Below, piece by piece: positions 37,001 through 46,283 of a stretch of DNA of 64,000 nt. Origin of the DNA: Holacanthus passer (taxonomy: Eukaryota > Chordata > Actinopteri > Pomacanthidae). How positions within the stretch are numbered: the first letter of the stretch is position 1; the number at the start of each line of letters is the position of its first letter. Location: contig JAFREQ010000076.1 of the NCBI GenBank assembly GCA_025331565.1, forward strand, positions 1,178,001-1,242,000, read 5' to 3'. The translations under genes were made by a program, and so were the position numbers. Under the pieces are notes generated by a model. It saw nothing but the letters and a program-made list of their open reading frames with translations, had not been told where the DNA came from and did not search any database.

Positions 37001-39990
37001 CCTGGCCTGTATGACAGATAAATCTGATATTTTACTGCATTTAATAGCTGCAACTGCATTTTTGTTGTAAATGCTTTGGTTACATTTGAAACATTACCAT
37101 ATATTTACATTCATAAACATACCGTCTAATGCTGCTGCACTTTGCCTGAAAGGCCATCACACAAAGATCAGCCTTTTCTGTTACTAACAGCCTAATTGAT
37201 CACATCATACAAAACTGGCACATCTGTCCCTCCTCAGAGGGCTACCCATCACCCTGTCGGGATTTGGCCCTCACAGCTTTAGACTTCTCTGCCTCAGAAA
37301 AATAATGACACAGGTTGCCTGACTACTACCTGCACCTGGTCTACTTGAGACCAAGAGTAGTAGTTGTCCAACTTTTCAAGAGGAGCACCTGCTAAAGTTT
37401 TGTACTTTTTACTGAGACCAAAGACTTCCACTGTGTAGTGAATTATCTTCTGAAACCCCTCCTATCCACTCACTCAAATTAGTTGTTATTTATTGTGTAC
37501 AGGATTGTACGTCTGAGGCCCCCAGACACATAAAGAAAGCTGAAATCCCAGAGAACTGGCCAAAGAGAGGAGCCATTACCTTCCAGGCCTATAAGATGAG
37601 GTACAGGGAGAATACACCCATTGTCCTGAACGGACTCGATTTCTCCATTCAAGCTGGAGAGAAGCTGGGCATTGTGGGAAGGACAGGCTCTGGTAAGACC
37701 CTTACTCAGGTACATGTGGAGTTTAGTGTAAATGGGCAGTTTTTGAACATATTGAAATTTACTGATTGATTGAAGAAACTTTTACTCATTATCATAGAGT
37801 TGATTGTTGAACAGCCCTGAATACACACAATTTTATGTGACTTTAACATACAACCCCAATTCAGCCCCCAATACAATTTGCAAACCACCAAAGCTTGTTT
37901 TCATTAACACTTAACACACAGCGTCCCAACTTTTCTGCAATTGGGGTTGTATCAAGACAACAGTTACAGTGTGATATTCAGCCACAGGATGATAACGATT
38001 AGTTGAATCTTTCATATTACATAAGAAACAGACATGCAGTACAGTAAATCACTAAACCTGTAGTCTATATTGATCATAATGTGTCTTATACAATGCAGAT
38101 GTTGACAGCCCTGGTTTGCAGCAGCGTCTTTAGATTCAAATGTGTACATGTAAACCTCTATAAACCATTATGGTTACTGTTCTTAACCATACCATGTTCT
38201 TATGCTTTGTGTGTGCAGGGAAGTCCTCTTTAGGTGTGGCTCTGTTCAGGCTGGTGGAGCCGGCTGCAGGAACCATCCTGATAGATGGAGTCGACATTAT
38301 GGCCATTGGTCTGCAGGATCTGCGCAGCAAATTGTCCATCATCCCCCAGGATCCTGTGCTATTTGTCGGCACTGTCAGGTAACCTTTGCCAGCCCCTAGC
38401 TTCACAGAACTTAATGTTTACACACACTGGTCTCACTGTGGTGGGTTAGTCACTGGTCAAATAATGGTGATAATGTGTGTGTTTGCCTATAGGTACAACC
38501 TCGACCCCTTCGATAGCTACAGCGATGAGGAGATCTGGGCGGCGCTTGAAAAGACCTACATGAAGGACTCAGTATGTTGGCACAGTGCATACATACATAC
38601 AGTATAACATTGACCATGCAGTCATTTCATCACAATCGACAAACACAACAGTTTATGATTCGTATCTTGAGTTGTACTGTTATCTGGAACCTTTCAGTTT
38701 TCAAATAACAGTTGCAGCAGTGGTGCTGGTTGTTGTAGCTGTCTTAGTGTTGTAGCAGAGTTATGGTACCCTCATTATCAAAATCAATATTAACTCTAGC
38801 AGTGGTGGAGCAAGATCCTTTATTGAAGTATTATCAGCATCATGCGCTTAAAGTATTAAAATATAAGTACTCCAAGCAGAAGAATGCACCTTGTGAGTGT
38901 TAAGAATTTATATTGTTAGAGTAATATTACCCTATAACCCTGTTGGGTTGTTCAATCCAGAACAACAAATCCTACTTTCATCAAATATTTTATTTGTATT
39001 TAAGTAACAAGTAACTATAATTCTAAAAATAATGTAGAGGAGTTTCCTGCTGAAATGTGGGGGAGGAGAGTTATGAAAGAGGTTAAAATCTGTAAAGTAA
39101 CAAAGTAATAAAGAAAATAAGTGCATTTCCCTAAATGTCAAACTCTTTTTTTAATTGTTTCCTCAGATCTCCAAACTGGACGAGAAACTGCAGTCACATG
39201 TGTTAGAGAATGGAGAAAACTTCTCTGTGGGAGAAAGGCAACTGATGTGTATGGCGAGGGCACTACTTCGCAACTCCAAGGTTTGTACATGTGACTGCCC
39301 CTTCTGATTATTTTTAATTTGCACGCTTTCAAAAGCCACTGGATTACTGCTGCAACATATCATATATTTATGTGTTACAACACCAATCAAGCTATGTAAC
39401 TGCTTATGATCTCTCTAGTCACATTTTACAATTACCTCACCACGACCTGCATCTTTGCACAGTGTATCTATTTACTTACTGTTCGTTCTTCATATTATCA
39501 CTATGCTCAGTTGTCTTGTTCACTTCTACATGCCAATCAGTGCAGTTGCACCTAATTTCTCCACACATCCTCTCTAGCCTGTCATCTTAACTCATCCCCT
39601 TTCCAACCAATCTCTTCACCTACGTTAACTATTGCTGCTGTTGTCAAACAGATCATCCTTTTGGACGAGGCAACGGCATCCATTGATGCAGAGACAGACA
39701 CCTTGATCCAGGACACCATCAAAGAAGCCTTCCAGGACTGCACCATGCTCACCATCGCCCATCGCATCAACACAGTGATGCATGCAGATCGTATTCTGGT
39801 CATGGACAACGGAGAGGTAACAAACGAACGCAAATACACAAAGATAAAGGTTGTGTCATCCTAAACCTGTTCTCACAGTAAGTATTCTGTCCGATAGGCG
39901 GCAGAGTTAGGCAATCCAGATGTGCTGAAGCAAAGACCAGACTCTCTGTTCTCGTCACTCCTCACTGCTGCAAACACTGTCAACACCTGA
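22078..39990 (+). CDS. abcc12: ABC transporter ABCC12-like (MRP9), complete
   Basis: Exons: 22078-22128, 22396-22541, 22699-22845, 23085-23232, 24192-24428, 26887-27060, 27692-27839, 28222-28370, 28498-28605, 29144-29374, 29474-29545, 29791-29915, 30871-30943, 31967-32170, 32583-32717, 33024-33120, 33724-33774, 34689-34778, 34899-35002, 35240-35407, 35604-35830, 36087-36224, 36467-36656, 36749-36838, 37503-37692, 38219-38378, 38493-38571, 39167-39280, 39652-39816, 39898-39990. All introns are GT-AG and the phases join into 1,367 codons plus stop, close to human ABCC12 (about 1,360). It is a short-type ABCC protein: cytosolic N-terminus, TMD1, NBD1, linker, TMD2, NBD2, no TMD0. NBD1 and the stretch after HPVDNAG resemble ABCC12 more than ABCC5, while ABCC11 is thought to be absent from fish. 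The substrate is unknown. The ATG at 22,078 is the first in its exon, the reading runs straight into the family, and no other start is better placed. I see no frameshift or lost key residue. Confidence 0.93.
23341..23660 (+). mobile_element. Teleost hAT-type MITE, right part (abcc12 intron 4)
   Basis: Landmarks of a very common non-autonomous element of fish appear in order: GCTGTAGCTGGTCAAGATGG, GTTTGGTAGTTTAGTC, GTAACTACAGCTCTCAC, AATGTAGCTGAGTATAAAG and TCAAGTAAAGTACAAGCACC. Only the right half is present. The left half of the same family lies at 38,799-39,090. Confidence 0.6.
24888..24990 (+). repeat. Retroposon tail fragment in abcc12 intron 5
   Basis: CAGAATCAGAATCAG followed by TTTGCCAAGTAGGTTTTCAC resembles a retroposon tail frequent in fish genomes. 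It then runs into A-rich sequence. Confidence 0.45.
25122..26506 (-). mobile_element. Non-LTR retrotransposon (Rex1/L2-like), 5'-truncated
   Basis: Minus-strand reading gives reverse-transcriptase blocks in order: CADQLSPLFTDIFNTSLDTC, SANRSVDNDVNMALHFILQH, LDFSSAFKTIIPVLLQDKLS, TSSTRSPQGWIVSPLLFPLL, then CSQNNLELKTLKTVETVVDL in another frame. The downstream thumb region follows (WELNISSITKKVQQRM). The catalytic YADD-type box falls in the gap between the main frame and the next one and is not intact. The tail at 25,122-25,165 is the GATAAGATAAACCTTTATTC type with GTGGGGAAATTTGC. Frameshifts and the missing endonuclease show it is dead. It lies antisense in intron 5 of abcc12. Confidence 0.85.
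26507..26886. other. Rest of abcc12 intron 5
   Basis: Non-coding sequence with an ATT run near 26,752-26,766 and a pyrimidine tract before exon 6 (CTCTCTCCTATCCAG). Confidence 0.6.
29144..32717 (+). other. abcc12: abcc12 exons 10-15: NBD1
   Basis: Exon 10 is a linker leading into the domain. Walker A is GNVGSGKT at residues 521-528, and the Q-loop glutamine lies in AYVSQQAW (about 557). The signature is LSGGQ at 611-615, Walker B is IYLLD at 631-635, and the H-loop histidine is H668 in VTHQLQ. The residue after the Walker B aspartate is D636 where an active ATPase has glutamate. ABCC transporters normally show this in NBD1, so it marks the weakly hydrolysing half rather than damage. ERGLNLSGGQ and EECIKK are close to ABCC12. 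Exon 15 ends the domain with LEDGEVREAGDH. Confidence 0.88.
33330..33385 (+). repeat. LINE tail-like fragment in abcc12 intron 16
   Basis: AGACAGACTTTATTGTCCC and AACTGGGAAATTCTTG match the pattern of Rex-type LINE tails in fish. Nothing coding is attached. Confidence 0.45.
34789..34820. repeat. AC and GCAT short tandem repeats (abcc12 intron 18)
   Basis: A short AC run passes into GCATGCATGCATACATAC in the 120-base intron between exons 18 and 19. Confidence 0.85.
37848..37952. mobile_element. MITE with terminal inverted repeats (abcc12 intron 25)
   Basis: The 105-base segment starts ATACAACCCCAATT and ends AATTGGGGTTGTAT, a perfect 14-base inverted repeat. Just inside the right end is GCGTCCCAACTTTTCTGC, which on the other strand is the AAAGTTGGGACGC of a widespread teleost DNA transposon. 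A longer piece of that family is at 45,893-46,283. The termini fit insertion at TA. Confidence 0.85.
38799..39090 (+). mobile_element. Teleost hAT-type MITE, left part (abcc12 intron 27)
   Basis: It begins AGTGGTGGAGCAAGATCC, then TTGAAGTATTATCAGCATC, CTTAAAGTATTAAAATATA and GTACTCCAAGCAGAAGAATG. That is the usual order of the left half of the family whose right half is seen at 23,341-23,660. It ends vaguely in AAG-rich sequence before exon 28. Confidence 0.6.
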
Positions 39991-40490
39991 ACCGCAGAGG
40001 CCCTGTGACACCACAGCACCACTACACAATAATGGCTATAACAGTACACTGGATGTTCATTAACACAGCCATATGTTAAACAATATCAATGTGGACTACT
40101 TGACTCAGATGTAACTAAGCAGCAGAGATGAGGTTTAATTAATGCAGGAATGTTGTTAATGTTGTGTAAATAGTGATGTCTTTATCTCTCGTGTCTACTG
40201 AAACAAATACATTGTGCAAATGGATATTGTTCTTTCAGAAGGTTTTTCATAGGAGTGGATATGATCTGTCGTGTATACTGTATTTGAAACTTATTATTTA
40301 TTGATTTTCTGTCTTTGCTTGCTGCCACTTTGAAAACTACTACATGTGAACTTTCGATCTGTTGTGTAAATATGCACTTCATATGTGATACGTGTTCAAA
40401 TAACTAATGCATTTTATCATACTGAAGAATTTTATATGGGAAATATAACTAATGTAACACAATGAGAGGTAATAAACAATGGAAAGCAAG
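39991..40490 (+). other. abcc12: abcc12 3' untranslated region
   Basis: The stretch from the stop to just past the first AATAAA signal is AT-rich and has no splice donor of note. The exact cleavage point is an estimate. Confidence 0.6.
40471..40476 (+). terminator. abcc12: Polyadenylation signal of abcc12
   Basis: AATAAA is the first perfect hexamer after the stop codon. A GT-containing stretch (CTGTTGCTGTAGTC) follows about 20 bases later. Confidence 0.6.
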
Positions 40491-43400
40491 CTGTTGCTGT
40501 AGTCAATTATACATTTCTCTTTTTCCTTGTCACCCCTGTAATTTGGATGTAAAAAGTGTCTAAAATCATCAAACACTATTAGCTTTCTGTTATAATTAAA
40601 ACTTAGTGGTGCTCACTGCTGATTTTTACAGGCTATAGGGTTGCCTGTTAACCGTTCTTTTTCCTCTTTCCCACTGAAACCATTAGTAAATCCTGGTTGA
40701 AGGGGCGATGGTGTTTAATGCTTTTTTAATGACTTCTGTAAAGTCAGTAAATTTACTGCATCAGTTCGCTACCGCAGTTGTCTTAAAAGAGAATTTCACA
40801 CAGGCGGGCATCAACTCCAGCCAGTGTCTTATGAAGAAGAGGGTTTTCTGCTGTGAAATCCCATTAAGGCATGACATTCCTTTCAGCTGCGGCTATTGTG
40901 TTTCATGGTGAGGTCTTGTCCCCTGCCTGCTCTTTTAATCCCTCCTTTATCTCTCTGCTCTCCATCTCCTCACCTTCCACTCGTGATAAAAATGATGGGG
41001 ATACACAATATACATGTTAAGACATAATCCTTACACATGAAAATATAAAGGAATGACTCACTTTTAAAAGAAGCATGTTAAGAGTTAATCTAATGATCAC
41101 TTCGCACTCAAGCCAAGGCAGAAGGTGAAAAATAACCTGCTTTATAATTGAGTTTTTTGCTAAGTTTGAAGTATTTACACAGATTATAACATTGATGAAA
41201 CATGCATGAAGTTCAGAAGAACACACCAGAATTTTCAACTACAGTATAAATGTGGAGGGGGACTGACAGAGCCATGTTTACCACCAATCATTCACCAGAG
41301 ACTTTGCATTTTGAATCACACATGAATGAAGGTTAAACAAATGAAATATGAATAATCAGGTTTCCTATGTCCCATATCATATCTTAAATATGAATACATC
41401 CAGGATGAGACACAACAGTGACACTAGTGTGCCTGTAAAGATACTAAATCACAGGATGACACCGACCAGAAGTTGAGTGAAGTTGACAATGGTTAATATG
41501 GAATTAGATATGAATTGGATAATTTAGCATCAGGCACAGGGAACAAAAATTGAGAGATTTATGTCCTTTTTTGTGTTCATTTGAGGATTGATTTGTTTCT
41601 ATCTTGCAAAAGAAAAGAGTTGCAGCAAGTGTACACTTGGTCAGAGTTGGTTTCAAGCTCACCACCTCTTTTTTGAATCTGACCAATCTAAAGGTCTTGG
41701 GTATCAAACCAAATTGTAACAATTGTAAATTCAAGCCAACAGGTTTTAGATTTAGATGGTTTAATCTCAAATCTGTGCTGCTGGGATGATAATGCATGAA
41801 AAGTCTGCCTGATTGATCTTCATGCCCCACAGCATCATCTGTAGCGAAACAAAGTCTCACTTTAATTCTAATATAATATCATTTACAGAGCTTCAAATAT
41901 CTTAGTTATTTGAGTCAAAGAATCATTTACCTAGAAAAAGATTTTAGAAGATCACCATCACCTAATCTGATGAAAGTTTGACTGTCAATCTGTTTGTCAA
42001 TGTTTTTGCATTGCGTAACATATCACATCCAAATCATACAGTTCCCTGTTTCTCCACATCTCACACACACTTCAGGACCAAAACAAAACAGGTTCTCCTG
42101 AGGAAGGATCATGATGAGGCCAAGGAAGGACAGCTGTCACTCTGCTGCCAGTCTGCAGGGGGAGACAGAGTCAAACACACACACTAAAACTCACAAACAC
42201 AATACTGAGTTGCACTATGTGATTTATTTGCAAGAAAACAGCATTTGAGCCTTTAGATTAAGAAAAGAGTGAAACTAACACATCTGTAACATCTGGAGTT
42301 TGGGGAGAAATCTCTCCCTGTGATTCCTTAGCTGTCATCTGACTTGAGGACACATGATGGCACCAGTGGGACATCCCAATGATGGAAGGACTGGAATGAG
42401 TTTGAAGGGTTTACCTTCAAAGCACAAGTAACATTATTTATGTAATCTGGCATGGGTTTATTACTGACTTACTCCTGTATGCTCTCTAAGAAATGCTCGA
42501 AAGGAATATTTTATATTAAAGTTATCGTGTTATAAACTTGGACAATTTTGCGACACTTTACAAAAAAGTCTTTCTTCACATTTTCCATCAATTTATTTTC
42601 TGTTATTACATTTTTGACATGTATGTGCTCCTGTAAGGCTTATTCAGTCCTGATGAATTTTAAAATGACACAGAAAATACTGAAGCTGTGGATAACTCTA
42701 ATTAAATACTATGGAATCTCACCACATAGACCCTGATTTCAGAGAAAAAAGGTCAAGGATAAGGGGCCAGAGAAGCCTTACGCTATTTGATTCTCTTTCA
42801 CAAGTAAGTAAGACAATGCAGAGGATAAAAACAAATTTTTTGTTTTACCATCTTTGGTTGTTCAGCTGATAATGATGTTCAGTCCTTTACTGGAGGAGAT
42901 ACAGGAGAAAATAAAGGCACAGTTTGAAGGGTAAACCATCCTTATTCATCATCTCTGCCACTTTCATTGATGTTTCCTTGCCAAAATAAACATGCACCCA
43001 GCAGCTTACGTTTTCTGTAAAAATGCCAGATTTATCATCATCAGTGAAAAACACTTGACACTTTTACATAGTAAACAACAATCTATAAAACAATGCCACA
43101 AACATTAACTTGAACATTTGCTGAAATTCTGCCATAGAAGAGGCTGTATTGGTTATTCGTCACACAAGATGCTCACATCTTGCTCAGTGCTCAACATTTA
43201 AGGACACATATTGCAAAATGATGCACAGCAGTTCACACTATAGAGACAAGAAATGTATGTTTGGGAAATTAAAATCAAAGAAAGGTTTGTGCAAAAACTA
43301 GACCACGGACGAGGTACAAGAGACATGAGGGAAGCGATCCGAGCATACATAACTATCCTGGATGGGGTGCTAGCAAATAATAATCATGTGAATCAGTGAC

Positions 43401-44430
43401 AGACTTAGGCTGTCTGAGGGACAGGGGCAGAAAAAATGAAAAAATAAAAAGTGCAGCAGCTGCATGCAGTGAGGCTCCAGCATGTAGAAAGTCATCATGC
43501 ATTTTATGGCGAAACAGTTCCAAACCCCGGTTAATATTAAAATTGTTTCACTATGAGAATAAGAGATTTGAGGTGTAACCGCTACACCTCCATTATAAAA
43601 CCAAACAGGAACTATTAACCATTTAACTATTTAGAAGCACATAGAGGTCAATGAATTTTCTAGCATCTATGGAAGCCTATATGGGTTTTCCTCCACCCTA
43701 CAGGGCACTTCATCACGTTTTCTTGCACACTGGGCCACTGTTGAGGGTTCATTCTAATTTTTTATCTTCCATAGGGGCATCCAAGAGGGCACTTTATTCG
43801 AACATGGGTCACCAGTGATATGAACCGCTCACATGTGGATAATTCATTGTGCCCTTGAGCGGTCCGATGTAATAAATGTTACCCTTTATGAGATTTATTC
43901 CAATGTGACATCGATTTCTCACATATAACGCCAACTCCTGAATGACTGACAGCACAAAGATGCCACGTAGTTTCACTATAAAACCTCAGTGAATTTAAAC
44001 TTTCTCCATTAATAGGTACATCACTTTGTGAGACAACCTTGAAAAATCAAACAGTGGTGCTTTATCAGAAGTGTTGTTGTCAGAGGGAGGACTGACTGCT
44101 CCGAGCGGATGTTTTCAGCTGGTTCAGAAACTTGAACCTGTGACCTTTCAGTCACAAGCTTTCTTCTTCTTCTTCCCTCAGGCCAGGGCTAAATAAAAAT
44201 ATCAATGGATCAGTTCTTATACTTGTGTTTGGGCTGACATGCTGAGCTGAAACACTTTTTTTTAATATGATGATCCCAAGTTCACACTCTTCTTTATACA
44301 CTGTAGTGTTAATACACCATCAGCTGCAGCATGTGAGACATTTCAACTGAGACAAATTAAAAAACACAAAAAGTCATGTTTACACTGATTCTAAAAAAAG
44401 TGCACACACTGACTTACTACACGATAATAT
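40491..44430. other. Intergenic, no gene supported
   Basis: Only short ORFs are present, such as the one at 41,504-41,860 on the minus strand, without motifs or splice sites. I recognise no repeat family. Confidence 0.5.
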
Positions 44431-44524
44431 ACACACGCACACACACACACACACACACACATACATGCACATTATAAACAGTCACACTGTAGGTGAGATG
44501 ACACACACACGCACACACACACCC
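44431..44524. repeat. Two AC microsatellites
   Basis: AC-rich runs at 44,431-44,460 and 44,501-44,523, each with a G interruption, are separated by 40 bases. They lie directly upstream of the possible promoter. Confidence 0.9.
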
Positions 44525-44792
44525 TGTAGTGGGAGGAGCCAAAGCTCGAGCTGCTGGGAGTTTGTCAGTTACCTAAATATAACGGACGAGGATCAGTCCG
44601 TGTTTGTGTTTGTGCTGCTGGAGACACTTTGATAGAAAACTGTCCGTATTTGCAGAAACACCTGGAGGACAGAGAGGTAAGAAGTGGTCTGCTTGTGTGT
44701 GTGCGAAGAGTGTGTTTACTGTCTGTGTGTCTCCTGTAGAGACTGACAGGGAGGCAGCCTTCATGTTGGAGCCATATTCACGTTAACTCACT
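44524..44792 (+). promoter_or_regulatory. Possible promoter and 5' exon(s) of an unidentified gene
   Basis: A GC-box-like GTGGGAGGAGCC (44,529-44,540) and an AT-rich CTAAATATAACGG (44,573-44,585), which could act as a TATA element, stand at usual spacing. A GT-rich leader follows, with a donor after CAGAGAG (GTAAGAAG, exon end 44,676). A second small segment, 44,740-44,792, is bounded by CTCCTGTAG and a GTAAGT donor. It contains a short ATG frame, MLEPYSR, that stops at once. The exons would be untranslated leaders. The next credible exon on this strand is at 50,327, but nothing proves a link. Confidence 0.35.
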
Positions 44793-45892
44793 GTAAGTTG
44801 CTCCGTTAGTTTCCTGAACAAATATTGACAACATATTACTCTGTACGACTGAATGTACAACGGTGAAATGTGTCGTGATTTCGTGGCGTGATTAACGTTG
44901 CGTGTGTACATGTTGTGATAAGCCGAAGTGTAATGAAGAGATTTAAAAAACTTTTGATTCAGTCCGCAACGCTGTAAAAACATTAAAGCTAACTTTAGCA
45001 GTTTTAGCCGGTTAGCTAGTTTCACCGTTTTCTCCTCGGGATACTTCAACATCCTGTCTTTGTGAATGAACCAGTTGGCCCACAAACAAAGTATAGATAG
45101 TATTTCTATAATGATTTCTTAAACTGATAGGGCTGCTGTTGGAGGAGCAAAAGCATAACACCGACATGTACATGACAGCAGCACAGTCATATTGAAAGAG
45201 CCTGCAGGAATCTCTCCATACTGAGACTCCATAGTATTACATACATTCATGTAGCTGAAGTGTGAGCTGCTGGAGCAACACAGCTTTAGCTTATGTCACA
45301 CAGCTGAACAGAAAGTGCTGCAGGTGTGTGAATTTAAAGACATTCACTCCAAAATGTTATCAGATCACATCTCAAAATCACCAACCTGAAAGACTAGACA
45401 TCCTGTAGGAAATCACCCACTGAGGCAGGATGAGAAGGATAAGTGGGATAACATCAGTTTTACATCCAACGCAAAATATCATCTTCATGTCCTGCAGTGT
45501 ATTCAGAGTCACAGACAGTGTAAAGGAATCTGTGGGGAGTAACTACAGTTTGTTATTACCAGCAGTCATTTGGTCAGATGTCACAGATTGTGAATATTTG
45601 GATAAAGTAATCTATTTTCTATTTTCAAATCTATCACAACATGAGACTTATGTTTGTCGATACTGGCGGCAAAAAGAGACCCCTGCCTGGAGTGATTTCA
45701 GTGTCAGCGACACATTCACAGTCCTCATTTTGTGATAAAATACAAGCTTAAGATCAACTAAAGCTTACATATACTGAAAAGACTACAACTTTGAAGATGC
45801 CTACTTGATTGTCTAAGTCAGACTGTTGAACGCTAATATTATCGTCAGCTGAACTTTGAAATGAAAGGACTGTGGATTTGTCCCCCATCTCT
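44793..45892. other. No gene seen
   Basis: Possible first intron of the putative gene starting near 44.6 kb. No recognisable element is present. Confidence 0.4.
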
Positions 45893-46283
45893 TACAACCC
45901 GATACCAAAACAGTTAGGATGCTGTGTAAAACATGAATTAAACCAAATGTGATCATTTGTTCATCTGTTTTAACATATACACAGAACAGTACAAAAACAA
46001 TATATTTCAGGTTTGACCTCATCAACTTCATTGATTTTTGTAAATATCTGCTTATTCTGAATTTGATGGCAGCAACACGTTTCAAACAAGTTGGGACAGG
46101 AGCAACAAAAGACTGTGAAAGTTGTGGACTGATCCAAAAACACCTGTTTGGATCATTCCACAGGTAAACAGGTTCATTGGTAACAGGTGATAGTATCATG
46201 ATTGGGTATGAAAGGTTCATCCTGGAAAGACTCAGTGGTTCACAGCAAGGATGGAGAGAGGTTCACCACTTTATCAAAAATGG
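45893..46283 (+). mobile_element. DNA transposon, 5' end fragment
   Basis: The order CTTACAACCCGATACC, TTAGGATGCTGTGTAAAAC, CAACACGTTTCAAACAAG, TTGGGACAGGAGCAACAAAA, GACTGTGAAAGTTGTGG, AACACCTGTTTGGATCATTC and AAGGATGGAGAGAGGTTCAC matches the non-coding left end of a large, very common teleost transposon family. Its ends read ACAACCCCAATTCC. The copy stops before any transposase reading frame. Confidence 0.8.

Larger units (their letters stand above)
37503..39990 (+). other. abcc12: abcc12 exons 25-30: NBD2 and C-terminus
   Basis: Walker A is GRTGSGKS at residues 1160-1167, split between exons 25 and 26. The Q-loop glutamine is about 1208 in IIPQDPVLF. The signature position holds VGERQ (1265-1269), the variant usual in the NBD2 of ABCC proteins. 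Walker B is IILLD at 1283-1287 with the catalytic glutamate E1288, and the H-loop histidine is H1319 in TIAHRINT. So one ATP site is canonical and the other degenerate, as the family predicts. The last exon reads AAELGNPDVLKQRPDSLF and ends TNT before the stop at 39,988-39,990. It keeps register with the usual VIEFD region but lacks the VxEFD wording. Confidence 0.88.

Noticed and set aside
41504..41860. 118-codon minus-strand ORF
   Set aside because: No family trait is visible and the + strand is open in the same place. Likely chance.
45813..46220. 135-codon minus-strand ORF
   Set aside because: It is antisense to the non-coding end of a DNA transposon.
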